A stretch of DNA of 26,950 bases from XYD2-FULL-39-9 sp964561035 (GTDB lineage: Bacteria > Patescibacteriota > Patescibacteriia > Magasanikbacterales > GWA2-37-8), in the NCBI GenBank assembly GCA_964561035.1, contig CAZLNR010000013.1, positions 1-26,950 of the forward strand. The letters are read 5' to 3'. The notes beneath the pieces were generated by a model. That model saw nothing but the letters and a program-made list of their open reading frames with translations, made no database searches and was not told the origin of the DNA. Both the position numbers and the translations under genes were made by a program. Shown here piece after piece: positions 1 to 6,959 of this stretch. The number at the start of each line of letters is the position of its first letter. The stretch's first letter is position 1.

Positions 1-55
1 CGGACTGACGTTTACGGTTTACGATACCGCCGTTCTGCCACTGAACTAAGGGGGC
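1..55 (-). tRNA. tRNA-Thr (CGT anticodon), 3' part cut by window edge
   Basis: Read on the minus strand from base 55, the sequence folds as a tRNA 5' portion: acceptor strand GCCCCCT, TA, a 4-bp D stem GTTC/GAAC around a 7-nt loop containing GG, then a 5-bp anticodon stem GCGGT/ACCGT (one G-T pair) around the loop ATCGTAA. The anticodon is CGT, which reads ACG (Thr). The next bases fit a 4-nt variable region and a T-stem strand GTCAG, with the T loop beginning TCCG rather than the usual TTCG. The T arm and 3' acceptor strand lie outside the window, so integrity cannot be confirmed. It lies downstream of the 106-aa ORF and tRNA-Gly on the same strand. Confidence 0.8.
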
Positions 56-70
56 GATATTTTGCAAAAA

Positions 71-391
71 TTACATGGACGATCTCATTTCACTCGCAAT
101 TTTATTGGCTAATTCAGACAGATTAATATCCAATGCAGAATATTGTACATACAAATCATTAAAAATCGCCGCTCTGCTTTTTCCTCCTTTTTCCACAAGC
201 TCATTCGTCCACCGCAGAATTTTTTCTTCGTAATCATGAGGCCTTTCATTAGATTGGTAAGGCGCAAAATCTGCAGGCAAAAAATCAAATAACTTCATAA
301 CCTCATTTTGCACATTGAGTTTTCTTTTTAGGGCAATCTCGCCTTCATGTATAGTATCAACACCAGAACCAAAATCGGTTTCTTTTTCCAT
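71..391 (-). CDS. Hypothetical 106-aa protein between two tRNA genes
   Basis: A 106-residue ORF opening with ATG and ending with TAA, lying between tRNA-Gly (its start is 26 bp past that tRNA) and tRNA-Thr (15 bp beyond its stop), all on the minus strand, so the three may share a transcript. I do not recognise a family. The product is soluble-looking, charged and probably helical, with no signal peptide, membrane segment or cysteine motif. No Shine-Dalgarno sequence precedes the ATG. Its codon use looks like that of the neighbouring genes and it spans nearly the whole inter-tRNA interval, which favours a real gene, but it could still be a chance ORF. Confidence 0.6.
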   Translation of the reverse strand: MEKETDFGSGVDTIHEGEIALKRKLNVQNEVMKLFDFLPADFAPYQSNERPHDYEEKILRWTNELVEKGGKSRAAIFNDLYVQYSALDINLSELANKIASEMRSSM

Positions 392-417
392 ATTTAATGC
401 TATAAATAATTATCTTG

Positions 418-488
418 AGCGGGTGATGGGAATCGAACCCACGACTCAACCTTGGGAAGGTCGCGTATTACCACTATACTACACCCGC
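418..488 (-). tRNA. tRNA-Gly (CCC anticodon)
   Basis: A complete cloverleaf on the minus strand: acceptor stem GCGGGTG/CACCCGC (7 bp), D stem GTAT/ATAC around AGTGGTA, anticodon stem CGACC/GGTTG with loop TTCCCAA (anticodon CCC, reads GGG), a 4-nt variable region, and T stem GTGGG/CCCAT with loop TTCGATT. The discriminator base is T (base 418), as is usual for bacterial tRNA-Gly. The 3' CCA is not encoded and would be added after transcription. The 5' end and upstream flank are duplicated about 74 bp further upstream (see the repeat and pseudogene entries). Confidence 0.96.
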
Positions 489-513
489 AGTGAGTGAAAA
501 TAGAGAGCTTGCT
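475..513. repeat. Direct repeat, copy 1 (tRNA-Gly 5' end plus flank)
   Basis: This 39-bp segment is identical to 549-587. It contains the first 14 bases of tRNA-Gly (minus strand) and 25 bp of its upstream flank. Identity ends at 513/587, after which the flanks diverge. The arrangement suggests tandem duplication of a tRNA-Gly unit. An assembly artefact is possible, since the scaffold has gaps elsewhere. Confidence 0.9.
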
Positions 514-528
514 TTCGCTTTTCCGAAC

Positions 529-562
529 GAGGGTGCAGTATACCAGAGTATACTACACCCGC
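529..562 (-). pseudogene. tRNA-Gly relic: acceptor stem and D arm only
   Basis: On the minus strand this 34-nt segment starts exactly like tRNA-Gly (GCGGGTG, TA, GTAT), continues with an 8-nt loop containing GG and a closing ATAC, and then goes almost directly to CACCCTC, which pairs with GCGGGTG at 6 of 7 positions. The anticodon and T arms are therefore missing while the acceptor and D stems are retained. It carries the same upstream flank as the intact tRNA-Gly. The simplest reading is a tandem copy of the tRNA gene that has lost its centre. A functional minihelix cannot be excluded. Confidence 0.6.
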
Positions 563-587
563 AGTGAGTGAAAATAGAGAGCTTGCT
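549..587. repeat. Direct repeat, copy 2
   Basis: Identical over 39 bp to 475-513, in direct orientation with a 74-bp offset. In this copy the tRNA-derived bases belong to the shrunken tRNA-Gly relic (529-562) and the flank is the same 25 bp that precedes the intact tRNA-Gly. If the flank carries the tRNA promoter, both copies have it; the best -10 match I see in it is only TATTTT. Confidence 0.9.
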
Positions 588-624
588 CTTAATTTTCGAC
601 AGGGCTTTTAACATGTACATCGTT

Positions 625-670
625 TTGTAAGAAGGAGGGCGCGGCCATGCCACGCCCTCATTTTTTACAA
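625..670. terminator. Inverted repeat, probable terminator after the ppiC-like gene
   Basis: A 7-bp stem gagggcg/cgccctc (635-641 with 653-659) extends inward through ggc/gcc after one mismatch, and outward through ttgtaa/ttacaa (625-630 with 665-670). On the plus strand it is followed by ATTTTTT, the classic intrinsic terminator form, but no plus-strand gene precedes it. It lies 34 bp past the stop of the minus-strand ppiC-like gene, where an operon terminator is expected, although on that strand the U tract is weak. It may act in both directions. Confidence 0.55.
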
Positions 671-703
671 ACTTTTTACTTGGGTTGAAATCAAATTTTT
701 TAA

Positions 704-1869
704 CTATTCTTTCACAGTTTCTACCGCTTCGGCGAATGGATTGTGTACTTTAAGATATAATTTTGGACTCGCTTTTTTTATCGCCTCTTCCATAAAACTT
801 CCAAAGTCAGCAAATCGGAACAAGATATGGCTCGCGCGCACCTGTTCCTGATTTTCCATTTGTCCTTTGGAATTTTTTACTTTTTCGGTGCGACGGTCAT
901 ACAATTTTATAATATGATATCCAAATTCTGTTTCTACTAAAGTTGGATATACAGCGCCTTTTTTCAAAGAAAAAGCGGCCTTTTCAAAATCTGGAACCAT
1001 TTGTCCCTTGGAAAACCAGCCAAGGTCTCCTCCGTTTTGAGCACTACCATCACCGCTATATTGTTTTGCGAGCGCAGCAAAATCACTATCATTTTTTGCC
1101 TCTTCAAGCACTTTCTGCGCCTGAACCCGAATACTTTCTTTTGCTTCAGGATCTTCGGTTATTTTTTTTGCCAATTTACTCTGTAAAATAAAAGGGCGAA
1201 CTACCTTTTTTTCATAATCGGCAATTGTCCATCCATAGCGTTTTACCAATTCTAACTCCAAAGCAGTCTCACTTTCAAAATTTTTCAACATTTCATCTTT
1301 TAAAGTTTTTACTTCGTCGTCTGTAATAGTGATACTGTATTGTTCTGCGGCGGTTTTAACAATTTCATTATTAACCAAACGCCATAAAACCTGATCAGTC
1401 ATTTGCTGTTCGGTCAAATCTGCTCCCGGAGTACGCTCTGCCGCNNNNNNNNNNNNNNNNNNNNNNNNNNNNNNNNNNNNNNNNNNNNNNNNNNNNNNNN
1501 NNNNNNNNNNNNNNNNNNNNNNNNNNNNNNNNNNNNNNNNNNNNCTAAACCAGCCGCACGCTGATCCATGTCGTATGCTTTCATAACTCGGATAGCTTGC
1601 AAATCTTCCATATATTCTGTATATGGTATTTTTTTATCTTGCAAACGAACTGCAGGCAGCGAAAGAACGCGCGCAACGGTAAGCGTGAATTTATCTGAAG
1701 CCGATTTTGCATAAGCTCTGTATACCCCAAACCCAACTGACCCCAGCACCAAAACAATCACCGCGCCGGCAGAAATAGCTGCAACGGTTTTGCGCTTTGA
1801 TATAGCCACTGAATTAGCTTGCCCAGATACAGGCGGAGTTTGAACTGTCGTATTATTTTGCTCACTCAT
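704..1869 (-). CDS. PpiC/PrsA-type peptidyl-prolyl isomerase, membrane-anchored (interrupted by assembly gap)
   Basis: A probable extracytoplasmic foldase of the SurA/PrsA parvulin type. The N-terminal part has about 25 polar cytoplasmic residues and one membrane segment (KRKTVAAISAGAVIVLVLG and onward), then a SurA-N-like helical region. The C-terminal part has the rotamase signature, including YSGDGSAQNGGDLGWFSKGQ, the conserved MVPDFEKAAFSLKKG and the FGYHIIKL strand. A run of 100 N at 1445-1544 shifts the apparent frame because 100 is not a multiple of three. Reading outward from the gap, the frame remains open on both sides, so this is one gene with an unmeasured internal stretch, not a true frameshift. 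I prefer the ATG at 1869 over an upstream in-frame TTG at 1875. It is last in the minus-strand envelope cluster, 12 bp after the FtsB-like gene. Confidence 0.88.
1445..1544. other. Assembly gap (100 N)
   Basis: Exactly 100 N, the usual placeholder for a scaffold join of unknown size. It falls inside the ppiC-like gene and is the sole cause of its apparent frame change. Confidence 0.98.
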
Positions 1870-1881
1870 ATACAAGGATAG

Positions 1882-2274
1882 TTAGTTAAAAAAATAACGA
1901 AACCATTTTTTATAGTTTGGCGTGTTCTCTAATTTTAGCACAGGATTATCGGCTTGTCCATCGGTCTGCACACGAGCCTGATCCACAACAATCACCTGCT
2001 CTCCCGGCTTGGCCATGTTTAATTCAGTGCGCGCTTTTTCTTCCACAAAATCATCTGATTTTACATAACTCAGCACATCAAGCAACTCCATTTTTTTTGC
2101 CTGCATGGTTCTGACTTGATCTTCTAAATGCTCAATCTCTTGGCGAACCAAATAATCCTGATAATACACGCGCGCATATGAAAACACCACCATTATCGCC
2201 ACTACAGCAACAATAAGAACAAAAATTTTAGAGCCAAAAAAATTTTTCCAAGCACTATCTTTATGCGATGGCAT
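1882..2274 (-). CDS. FtsB/DivIC-family septum formation protein
   Basis: A 130-aa bitopic membrane protein: a short cytoplasmic N-terminus, one membrane helix at about residues 14-35, a coiled coil at about 38-72 (heptad-like QEIEHLEDQVRTMQAKKMEL), and a C-terminal segment matching the FtsB/DivIC pattern of an acidic residue followed by EEKARTELNMAKPGE. Proteins of this family bridge early and late divisome components and recruit septal wall synthesis. It sits between the PH-domain membrane protein (33 bp) and the PpiC-like gene (12 bp), consistent with an envelope/division operon. FtsB and DivIC cannot be distinguished from sequence alone. No Shine-Dalgarno sequence; an AATAAT hexamer lies 9 nt before the ATG. 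Confidence 0.85.
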   Translation of the reverse strand: MPSHKDSAWKNFFGSKIFVLIVAVVAIMVVFSYARVYYQDYLVRQEIEHLEDQVRTMQAKKMELLDVLSYVKSDDFVEEKARTELNMAKPGEQVIVVDQARVQTDGQADNPVLKLENTPNYKKWFRYFFN

Positions 2275-2307
2275 AACGCATATATTATTTAAACAGGCCT
2301 CACCAGC

Positions 2308-2925
2308 TTATGTTCGCGGATGCAATTGCTCTTGTATCATGCGAGCAATCTCCTGCAAATCACCATCTGGTAATACCGGTATAATTTTTACAAAATTATT
2401 ATAAATAACTTGATTGTTCACCAGCCTAACATCCTGTTTATACTGCTGCGCCAAATCGGAAATTTGAGTTTGAATAGCAACCGGATACTGAATGTTGTGC
2501 ATTTCCACCGCAAACGATCCATCTTTCGCAAAAATTGACACACCGCCAACATCCGCCAAACTATGCCACAAACCCTTTTTACGCACAGCCACATCTTTTA
2601 CATCCAAGTAGCTAATCGACGAGATGGTTTCATCAAACCATTTTTGTTTATGAATATCAACTACCCGCATATTGGTTAAAACCAGCATATTTTTCCGAGA
2701 AGATCGCCAAGACCGAAACATGATATATAGACCAAACAGCATTATCAAACCATATATTGCCTGCCCCCACCAGCCGTAAAAAAATAATTTAAACATGAAA
2801 AAAGACGCAGCCACCAGTATCGCGCCTCCTAAAATATATCCCCACACATACGCAAACATATGCGGATACACTACCCGCACCACCGTCTCTCCATCTTTAC
2901 AATTAATTTTTTTGATTATATTCAT
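2308..2925 (-). CDS. Membrane protein with bacterial PH (bPH2/YdbS-like) domain
   Basis: 205 aa. Two membrane helices at about residues 24-47 and 52-70 are followed by a cytoplasmic bacterial pleckstrin-homology domain of the YdbS type from about 78 to 150, with the characteristic LVLTNMRVVDI strand entry. A polar 50-residue tail follows. Function in this family is mostly unknown; some members are linked to membrane stress. Its ATG overlaps the TGA stop of the upstream MurE-like gene (ATGA), so the two are translationally coupled. This overlap also shows that TGA is a stop codon in this organism. Confidence 0.82.
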   Translation of the reverse strand: MNIIKKINCKDGETVVRVVYPHMFAYVWGYILGGAILVAASFFMFKLFFYGWWGQAIYGLIMLFGLYIMFRSWRSSRKNMLVLTNMRVVDIHKQKWFDETISSISYLDVKDVAVRKKGLWHSLADVGGVSIFAKDGSFAVEMHNIQYPVAIQTQISDLAQQYKQDVRLVNNQVIYNNFVKIIPVLPDGDLQEIARMIQEQLHPRT

Positions 2926-4214
2926 AAAGCAGATAAAATTTCTTGGGCGACTCTTCTATCATCCCATGGAATTTTTTTACCATTGGCCACAGCGATAAAC
3001 GGTTCAGTGCCTTTGGCGGTAATAACCACCGCATCACCCGCCGCAGCCAACGCTACGGCTTTGGCTATAGCCTGTCTGCGATCAACAATGATAAATAAAT
3101 TTTTACCATCTTCTTTACCTGCTCGACGCGCACCCACTGCCAGCATCTCGGCAATCTCCTGCGGATCTTCATCATAACAATTCACATCGGTCACAATCAC
3201 CACATCCGCTAAGTTACCTGCAATTTCTCCCATTTTTCCTCGCTTACCAACATCTCGTCCTCCGCCATCAGAACCAATAATCGCAATCACTTTTTTCTCA
3301 GAACCAACCATGCGGCGCAAACTGGTAAACAATTCGGTAAAACTAAGAGGCTCGTGCGCATAATCCACAAATACACGAAATGGCTGGCTTGATTTTACCT
3401 CCTCCATCCTACCTTCAACCAACGTCACTGCCGATAAACCTGCAGCGATCTGGCTATCTGATATATTTTGAGACCGACCAACTGCCACAGCCGCGAGCGC
3501 GTTATACACATTAAATTCTCCCAAAATTCCAAGCACATACTGGACTGCGCCAACTTTAAATGAAACACCGCTACTGGTGGCCGCGATATCGGAAGCAACC
3601 AACTCCGGCAAACGACTATCATTGCGCGGATGCAAACCAAATATATATTTTTTATCCGCAGTAAAACTCAGATAATATGGCGCATTCGGATCGTCTCCAT
3701 TGGCTACAATTACTTTATTAACCACGGAACCATTGATTTTTTTATGCGGTGTAAGAGATAACTGTTTAAAAATTTTTCCTTTATCTCTTTTTAAATTTTC
3801 AAAACCGCCATGGCGCTCTTGATGTTCGGTTCCTAAATTAGTAAACACTGAAATATCGTACAACAAACCATAATGCCGGTACTGCAAAATGCCTTCTGAG
3901 GATGTTTCAACTACAGCATACGTACAACCGGCGCGAACCATATCTCGGAGCATAGACTGAATTTTTCCTCGTCCAAGCATGGTCATTTTCTTATCATTCA
4001 AACGCCTGTCAGAGCCAATCTGAAATTCAACCGTACTTAACAAGCCAACGGTATGTCCGCCTGCTTCTAACACAGATGCAATCAAACGAGAAGCGGTGGT
4101 TTTGCCTTTAGTACCGGTTACGCCGACCATTATTAATTTTCGAGCCGGCCGGCCATAATACCAATACGCAGCCCAAGCAAAAATAAAATGAATTGTTTTT
4201 TTAAGCCACGGCAT
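2922..4214 (-). CDS. MurE-like Mur ligase without the UDP-binding N-terminal domain
   Basis: A 430-aa ATP-dependent Mur ligase, most like UDP-MurNAc-tripeptide synthetase (MurE) but shorter than the usual ~490 aa. The central ATPase domain begins almost at once: P-loop GTKGKT at 34-39, NLGTEHQERHG where MurE usually has a DH-x-x-HG motif, and RDKGKIF near 143-149, where the carbamylated lysine is expected. The C-terminal domain has VDYAHEP (283-289; usually AHTP) and a glycine-rich GGGRDVGKRGKMGEIA. The substrate-recognition position that reads DNPR in DAP-adding and DNPA in some Lys-adding enzymes is replaced by VNCYDEDP (344-351), so the third amino acid is uncertain. A hydrophobic stretch at 8-20 replaces the N-terminal domain. 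It starts 7 bp after the translin stop and overlaps the next gene by 4 bp. Confidence 0.85.
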   Translation of the reverse strand: MPWLKKTIHFIFAWAAYWYYGRPARKLIMVGVTGTKGKTTASRLIASVLEAGGHTVGLLSTVEFQIGSDRRLNDKKMTMLGRGKIQSMLRDMVRAGCTYAVVETSSEGILQYRHYGLLYDISVFTNLGTEHQERHGGFENLKRDKGKIFKQLSLTPHKKINGSVVNKVIVANGDDPNAPYYLSFTADKKYIFGLHPRNDSRLPELVASDIAATSSGVSFKVGAVQYVLGILGEFNVYNALAAVAVGRSQNISDSQIAAGLSAVTLVEGRMEEVKSSQPFRVFVDYAHEPLSFTELFTSLRRMVGSEKKVIAIIGSDGGGRDVGKRGKMGEIAGNLADVVIVTDVNCYDEDPQEIAEMLAVGARRAGKEDGKNLFIIVDRRQAIAKAVALAAAGDAVVITAKGTEPFIAVANGKKIPWDDRRVAQEILSAL

Positions 4215-4220
4215 ACGATA

Positions 4221-4226
4221 ATTATA
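4221..4226 (-). promoter_or_regulatory. -10-like TATAAT 6 nt before the MurE-like start
   Basis: A perfect TATAAT on the minus strand ends 6 nt before the ATG at 4214 and contains the TAA stop of the translin gene. At this spacing transcription would start at about the A of the ATG, giving a leaderless mRNA. No good -35 is visible and the gene could simply be read from the upstream operon. Confidence 0.35.
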
Positions 4227-4797
4227 CAGTTCGCAGGCTTACTTCATACAAAACTTGCTCCAATTTATGCAGAGCGGTCTTGGCCTGGTCAAATTTCTGG
4301 CGATTATAACCGGTTAAATTCATATCTACCAATTCGCCAATTATTTCATCGGCTGCATCACGGCAGCGCCGAACTTCGTCATATCTTTTTTCTGTAGCAG
4401 ATTTAATAGCATATCGCAGCAGCTCTCCCGGCACATCACACAAACCGCTAATAAAAATATCTGGATCAACTTTTATACCCGATAATTTTCCAATAGTTTT
4501 GTTGATGAGATATTGATGAAATAAATACGCCTCAACATATTCTTCCAGGGCCGCTTTATATGAACCTTCCTCAAAAATACCGGGTTCTTTTTTATTTTGT
4601 TCGCCTAAATTAACCAATATATTGGCGGCTTGCTCCAATAATTGTTTTGCTTCTGCCGACTCATCACGCTGCATGGCAAAAATTGCTTTTTTAGCCATAT
4701 GCTGCGCGTCACCTGCGTCTTTAATAACACCACGGCGCTTTGCCGCATACCCCAGCAACTCTTCACGAATCTGGCTAAAATATTTTTTATCTAACAT
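4222..4797 (-). CDS. Translin-family protein
   Basis: A 191-aa all-helical protein matching the translin/TRAX family. Recognisable blocks are an N-terminal helical pair with AKRRGVIKDAGDAQHMAKKAIF, the ALEEYVEAYLFHQYL helix (83-97), ISGLCDVPGELLRYAI (116-131, the family's GLxDxxGELxRYAI block) and the C-terminal YNRQKFDQAKTALHKLEQVL helix (164-183). Eukaryotic translin-TRAX (C3PO) is an octameric RNA-binding/RNase complex acting on siRNA passenger strands and tRNA leaders; prokaryotic homologues are less studied. Acidic residues in the EEYVEA helix could contribute to a TRAX-like site, but whether this protein is a nuclease cannot be told from sequence. It lies 13 bp after the glycoside hydrolase and 7 bp before the MurE-like gene. 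Confidence 0.82.
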   Translation of the reverse strand: MLDKKYFSQIREELLGYAAKRRGVIKDAGDAQHMAKKAIFAMQRDESAEAKQLLEQAANILVNLGEQNKKEPGIFEEGSYKAALEEYVEAYLFHQYLINKTIGKLSGIKVDPDIFISGLCDVPGELLRYAIKSATEKRYDEVRRCRDAADEIIGELVDMNLTGYNRQKFDQAKTALHKLEQVLYEVSLRTV

Positions 4798-4810
4798 ATA
4801 TGCGGTTACG

Positions 4811-5803
4811 TTAATATTTTTTTAATTGTATTATATAATCTGCAATTTCATGCTCGCCTTTTGCGCTTAACCAATACCACCACTCCGCTCCCCACAAATA
4901 GGCGCGCGGCATACCGGTACGCGCAGCAAAATCAACATTTTTTTTCAGTCGCGGCAAACCCATAGATTTAAACTGTTCAGCTGGTGTTGTATCTTGTAAA
5001 TCCTTATCCGGAATCCATGGTTCTGCCTGAAGCTCGGTAATAAATGCACGATCTCGCGCCACCCCATTAAACCATAATTTTGCCTTATAGACAAAGGCTG
5101 GCATGATCCAATCATACGTCCAATACCCTATCATTTTATTCCAGACTACTCTATATAATGTGGTGCCAAACAAATCCGCAGCACGCGACGATTTAGTCCA
5201 TAGGCTTAATTCGCCACTATCAGTAACAATAACCGGATGAACAGGGTCAATTTTTTTTACCCAACTTATTTCTTCTTTTAATTCAGGCAGCGTTATCGGA
5301 TCACAATCACCGAATTTAAGAAACGGCTCATTTTCTACTTGCCATATTTCAAGCGCTGGATGATTTTTGTACCGCTCTACTACCGCACTAATAAAACGCT
5401 CCAAATCAGGTTTATGTTTTGCTTCTTGGGAATAATCTATCCAGTCTGGCGCATGACACTCAGGCCAACGCGGTGTTTTATGGCCAACTGCTAGCATTAC
5501 ACGCACCTGTTTTGCCGCAGCCGCATTCATCATCCAATCCAAATCATGCCAATCATATTCATCTTTATTCTTTTCTATTAAATCCCATTGAGCGGATAAC
5601 CGCACATACTTAAAACCCCACTCTCCAATTATTGTATTAAAGATTGTTTTGGTATCAAACCCCAAATAGTTGGCATATTCAGTGCTAAAACTAACGCCAT
5701 ACACGATAGGCTCTACGCGCGAACGATTGCGCAACATAAAAAACAATATAATGGATAATAAGACACCAACTACAACACCTAAAATTAAAAAAGTATTTCT
5801 CAC
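4811..5803 (-). CDS. Membrane-anchored glycoside hydrolase-like TIM-barrel protein
   Basis: About 330 aa. An N-terminal signal-anchor helix (NTFLILGVVVGVLLSIILFF) is followed by a clan GH-A-like (alpha/beta)8 barrel resembling GH5/GH39/GH42 enzymes. Key motifs are KYVRLSAQWDLIE near the start, WQVENEP (the NEP acid/base glutamate, about residue 159 from this start) and ITELQAEPW (candidate nucleophile glutamate, about 257), plus an aromatic YLWGAEWWYW near the end. The active site would face outside the cytoplasm; the substrate is unknown. I chose the GTG at 5803, 2 bp past the upstream TAA, because it places the membrane helix at the N-terminus. An in-frame GTG at 5842 would overlap the upstream gene by 37 bp. 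Neither has a Shine-Dalgarno sequence. Confidence 0.82.
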   Translation of the reverse strand: MRNTFLILGVVVGVLLSIILFFMLRNRSRVEPIVYGVSFSTEYANYLGFDTKTIFNTIIGEWGFKYVRLSAQWDLIEKNKDEYDWHDLDWMMNAAAAKQVRVMLAVGHKTPRWPECHAPDWIDYSQEAKHKPDLERFISAVVERYKNHPALEIWQVENEPFLKFGDCDPITLPELKEEISWVKKIDPVHPVIVTDSGELSLWTKSSRAADLFGTTLYRVVWNKMIGYWTYDWIMPAFVYKAKLWFNGVARDRAFITELQAEPWIPDKDLQDTTPAEQFKSMGLPRLKKNVDFAARTGMPRAYLWGAEWWYWLSAKGEHEIADYIIQLKKY

Positions 5804-5805
5804 AC

Positions 5806-6750
5806 TTATTGCAATAAAAATAATAAGCCGATGGCAATACACACCACTGCAGCTGCTTTATGCATAATTTCTTGCCTGGTAAATGTTTCATGGAGTATCT
5901 GAGGCCGCCAGCGAGAAATGCCTGCCACGATTATCAATAGTAAAACATACTGCACACCCGCGAGCGCATTTACGAGCGAAACACTTCCTAATGACATGGC
6001 ATATTGAATGAGTATTGCGCCAATTGCGCCAAGCGCAATATTGCCGCCCACCAACACAGCTTGATATCGAGCTAGCGGGCTTTGAACTACCTCATGATCT
6101 GCGCCTGATTTTTTAAAAATCGCTTGCCGCACTGTTGCTGAACCAAGCAAAGCTAAACCGAAAAAACCAATTGGAATCTTTGTTAATACGAACCCGGATA
6201 TAAAGCCATGTATGTTAAACGCATATTTGGCAGTCATATGGGAAATAGCAAATAATACCGCAGCTACCAAAGCCCAATCTAAGCCAGAATGCCAAGCGCC
6301 AGAACCAGTTTTTTCATTAAACGAAACAAATAACGAACCGACAATCAAAAATCCTGCGGCAATATAGGCATAAAGGCTTAATTTTTCTGATAAAAAAAAT
6401 GATCCGAAACACAAAATAAAAAACGGTATGGCCGCACCAATGAGCGGACCGAGGCGGCTTACCTCTCCTTTAGCAATAGCGTTATACATAGCCCACACTC
6501 CAAACGCAAAAGACAGGCCTGAAATTAAAAATATAACGGAGTCTGCAAAATTTGTTGGCAGCTGCACTAACCCAAACGGCAGCAACAACACCAATGGCAA
6601 TACAAAAATGGTGGAATAAAAAACAAAAACAATCGGTTTTGGAACGGCTTTGGTTAAAATCAATTTATCAACCACGCCTACAGTTGCCAAACACGCATTA
6701 CCCAACAGCGCCACAATAAGCCACATACAATAATAATTTATAACTGGCAT
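5806..6750 (-). CDS. EamA/DMT-superfamily transporter
   Basis: 314 aa with about ten hydrophobic helices arranged as two EamA-type halves, each with a helix ending in a small-residue-rich segment (for example FAFGVWAMYNAIAKGEVSRLGPLIGA in the first half and the NIALGAIGAILIQYAMSLGSVSLVNALAGVQ region in the second). Members export or import amino acids, nucleotide sugars or other metabolites; nothing here fixes the substrate. It is the first intact gene after the 6787-6886 gap and is followed closely by the glycoside hydrolase, so it may head the envelope operon. The ATG at 6750 is favoured; a second Met at residue 9 is possible. A TAAAAT hexamer lies 9 nt before the ATG. Confidence 0.85.
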   Translation of the reverse strand: MPVINYYCMWLIVALLGNACLATVGVVDKLILTKAVPKPIVFVFYSTIFVLPLVLLLPFGLVQLPTNFADSVIFLISGLSFAFGVWAMYNAIAKGEVSRLGPLIGAAIPFFILCFGSFFLSEKLSLYAYIAAGFLIVGSLFVSFNEKTGSGAWHSGLDWALVAAVLFAISHMTAKYAFNIHGFISGFVLTKIPIGFFGLALLGSATVRQAIFKKSGADHEVVQSPLARYQAVLVGGNIALGAIGAILIQYAMSLGSVSLVNALAGVQYVLLLIIVAGISRWRPQILHETFTRQEIMHKAAAVVCIAIGLLFLLQ

Positions 6751-6786
6751 TATTTTATCATTTTACTATTCAAATGGCAACGAAAA

Positions 6787-6886
6787 NNNNNNNNNNNNNN
6801 NNNNNNNNNNNNNNNNNNNNNNNNNNNNNNNNNNNNNNNNNNNNNNNNNNNNNNNNNNNNNNNNNNNNNNNNNNNNNNNNNNNNNN
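6787..6886. other. Assembly gap (100 N)
   Basis: Exactly 100 N, a scaffold join of unknown true size between the EamA gene and the GC-richer patch. Genes may be missing here. Confidence 0.98.
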
Positions 6887-6959
6887 GCACAATCATGATG
6901 AAGGTTGTTGTCGAGGCGGCTGTCACAGCTGGCTCTGACTGACCATCGTAAGCACCTCG

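Noticed and set aside
315..497. Plus-strand 60-aa ORF containing MGIEPTTQPWEG
   Set aside because: It is the antisense translation of tRNA-Gly, a well-known type of spurious protein call.
1414..1875. Apparent frameshift splitting the ppiC-like gene
   Set aside because: The frame change coincides with a 100-N placeholder (100 is not a multiple of 3), and the frame is open on both sides of it, so it reflects unknown gap length.
2922..2925. Alternative genetic code (TGA as glycine)
   Set aside because: TGA ends the MurE-like gene in an ATGA overlap with the next gene, and reading through would enter a different frame of a real gene.
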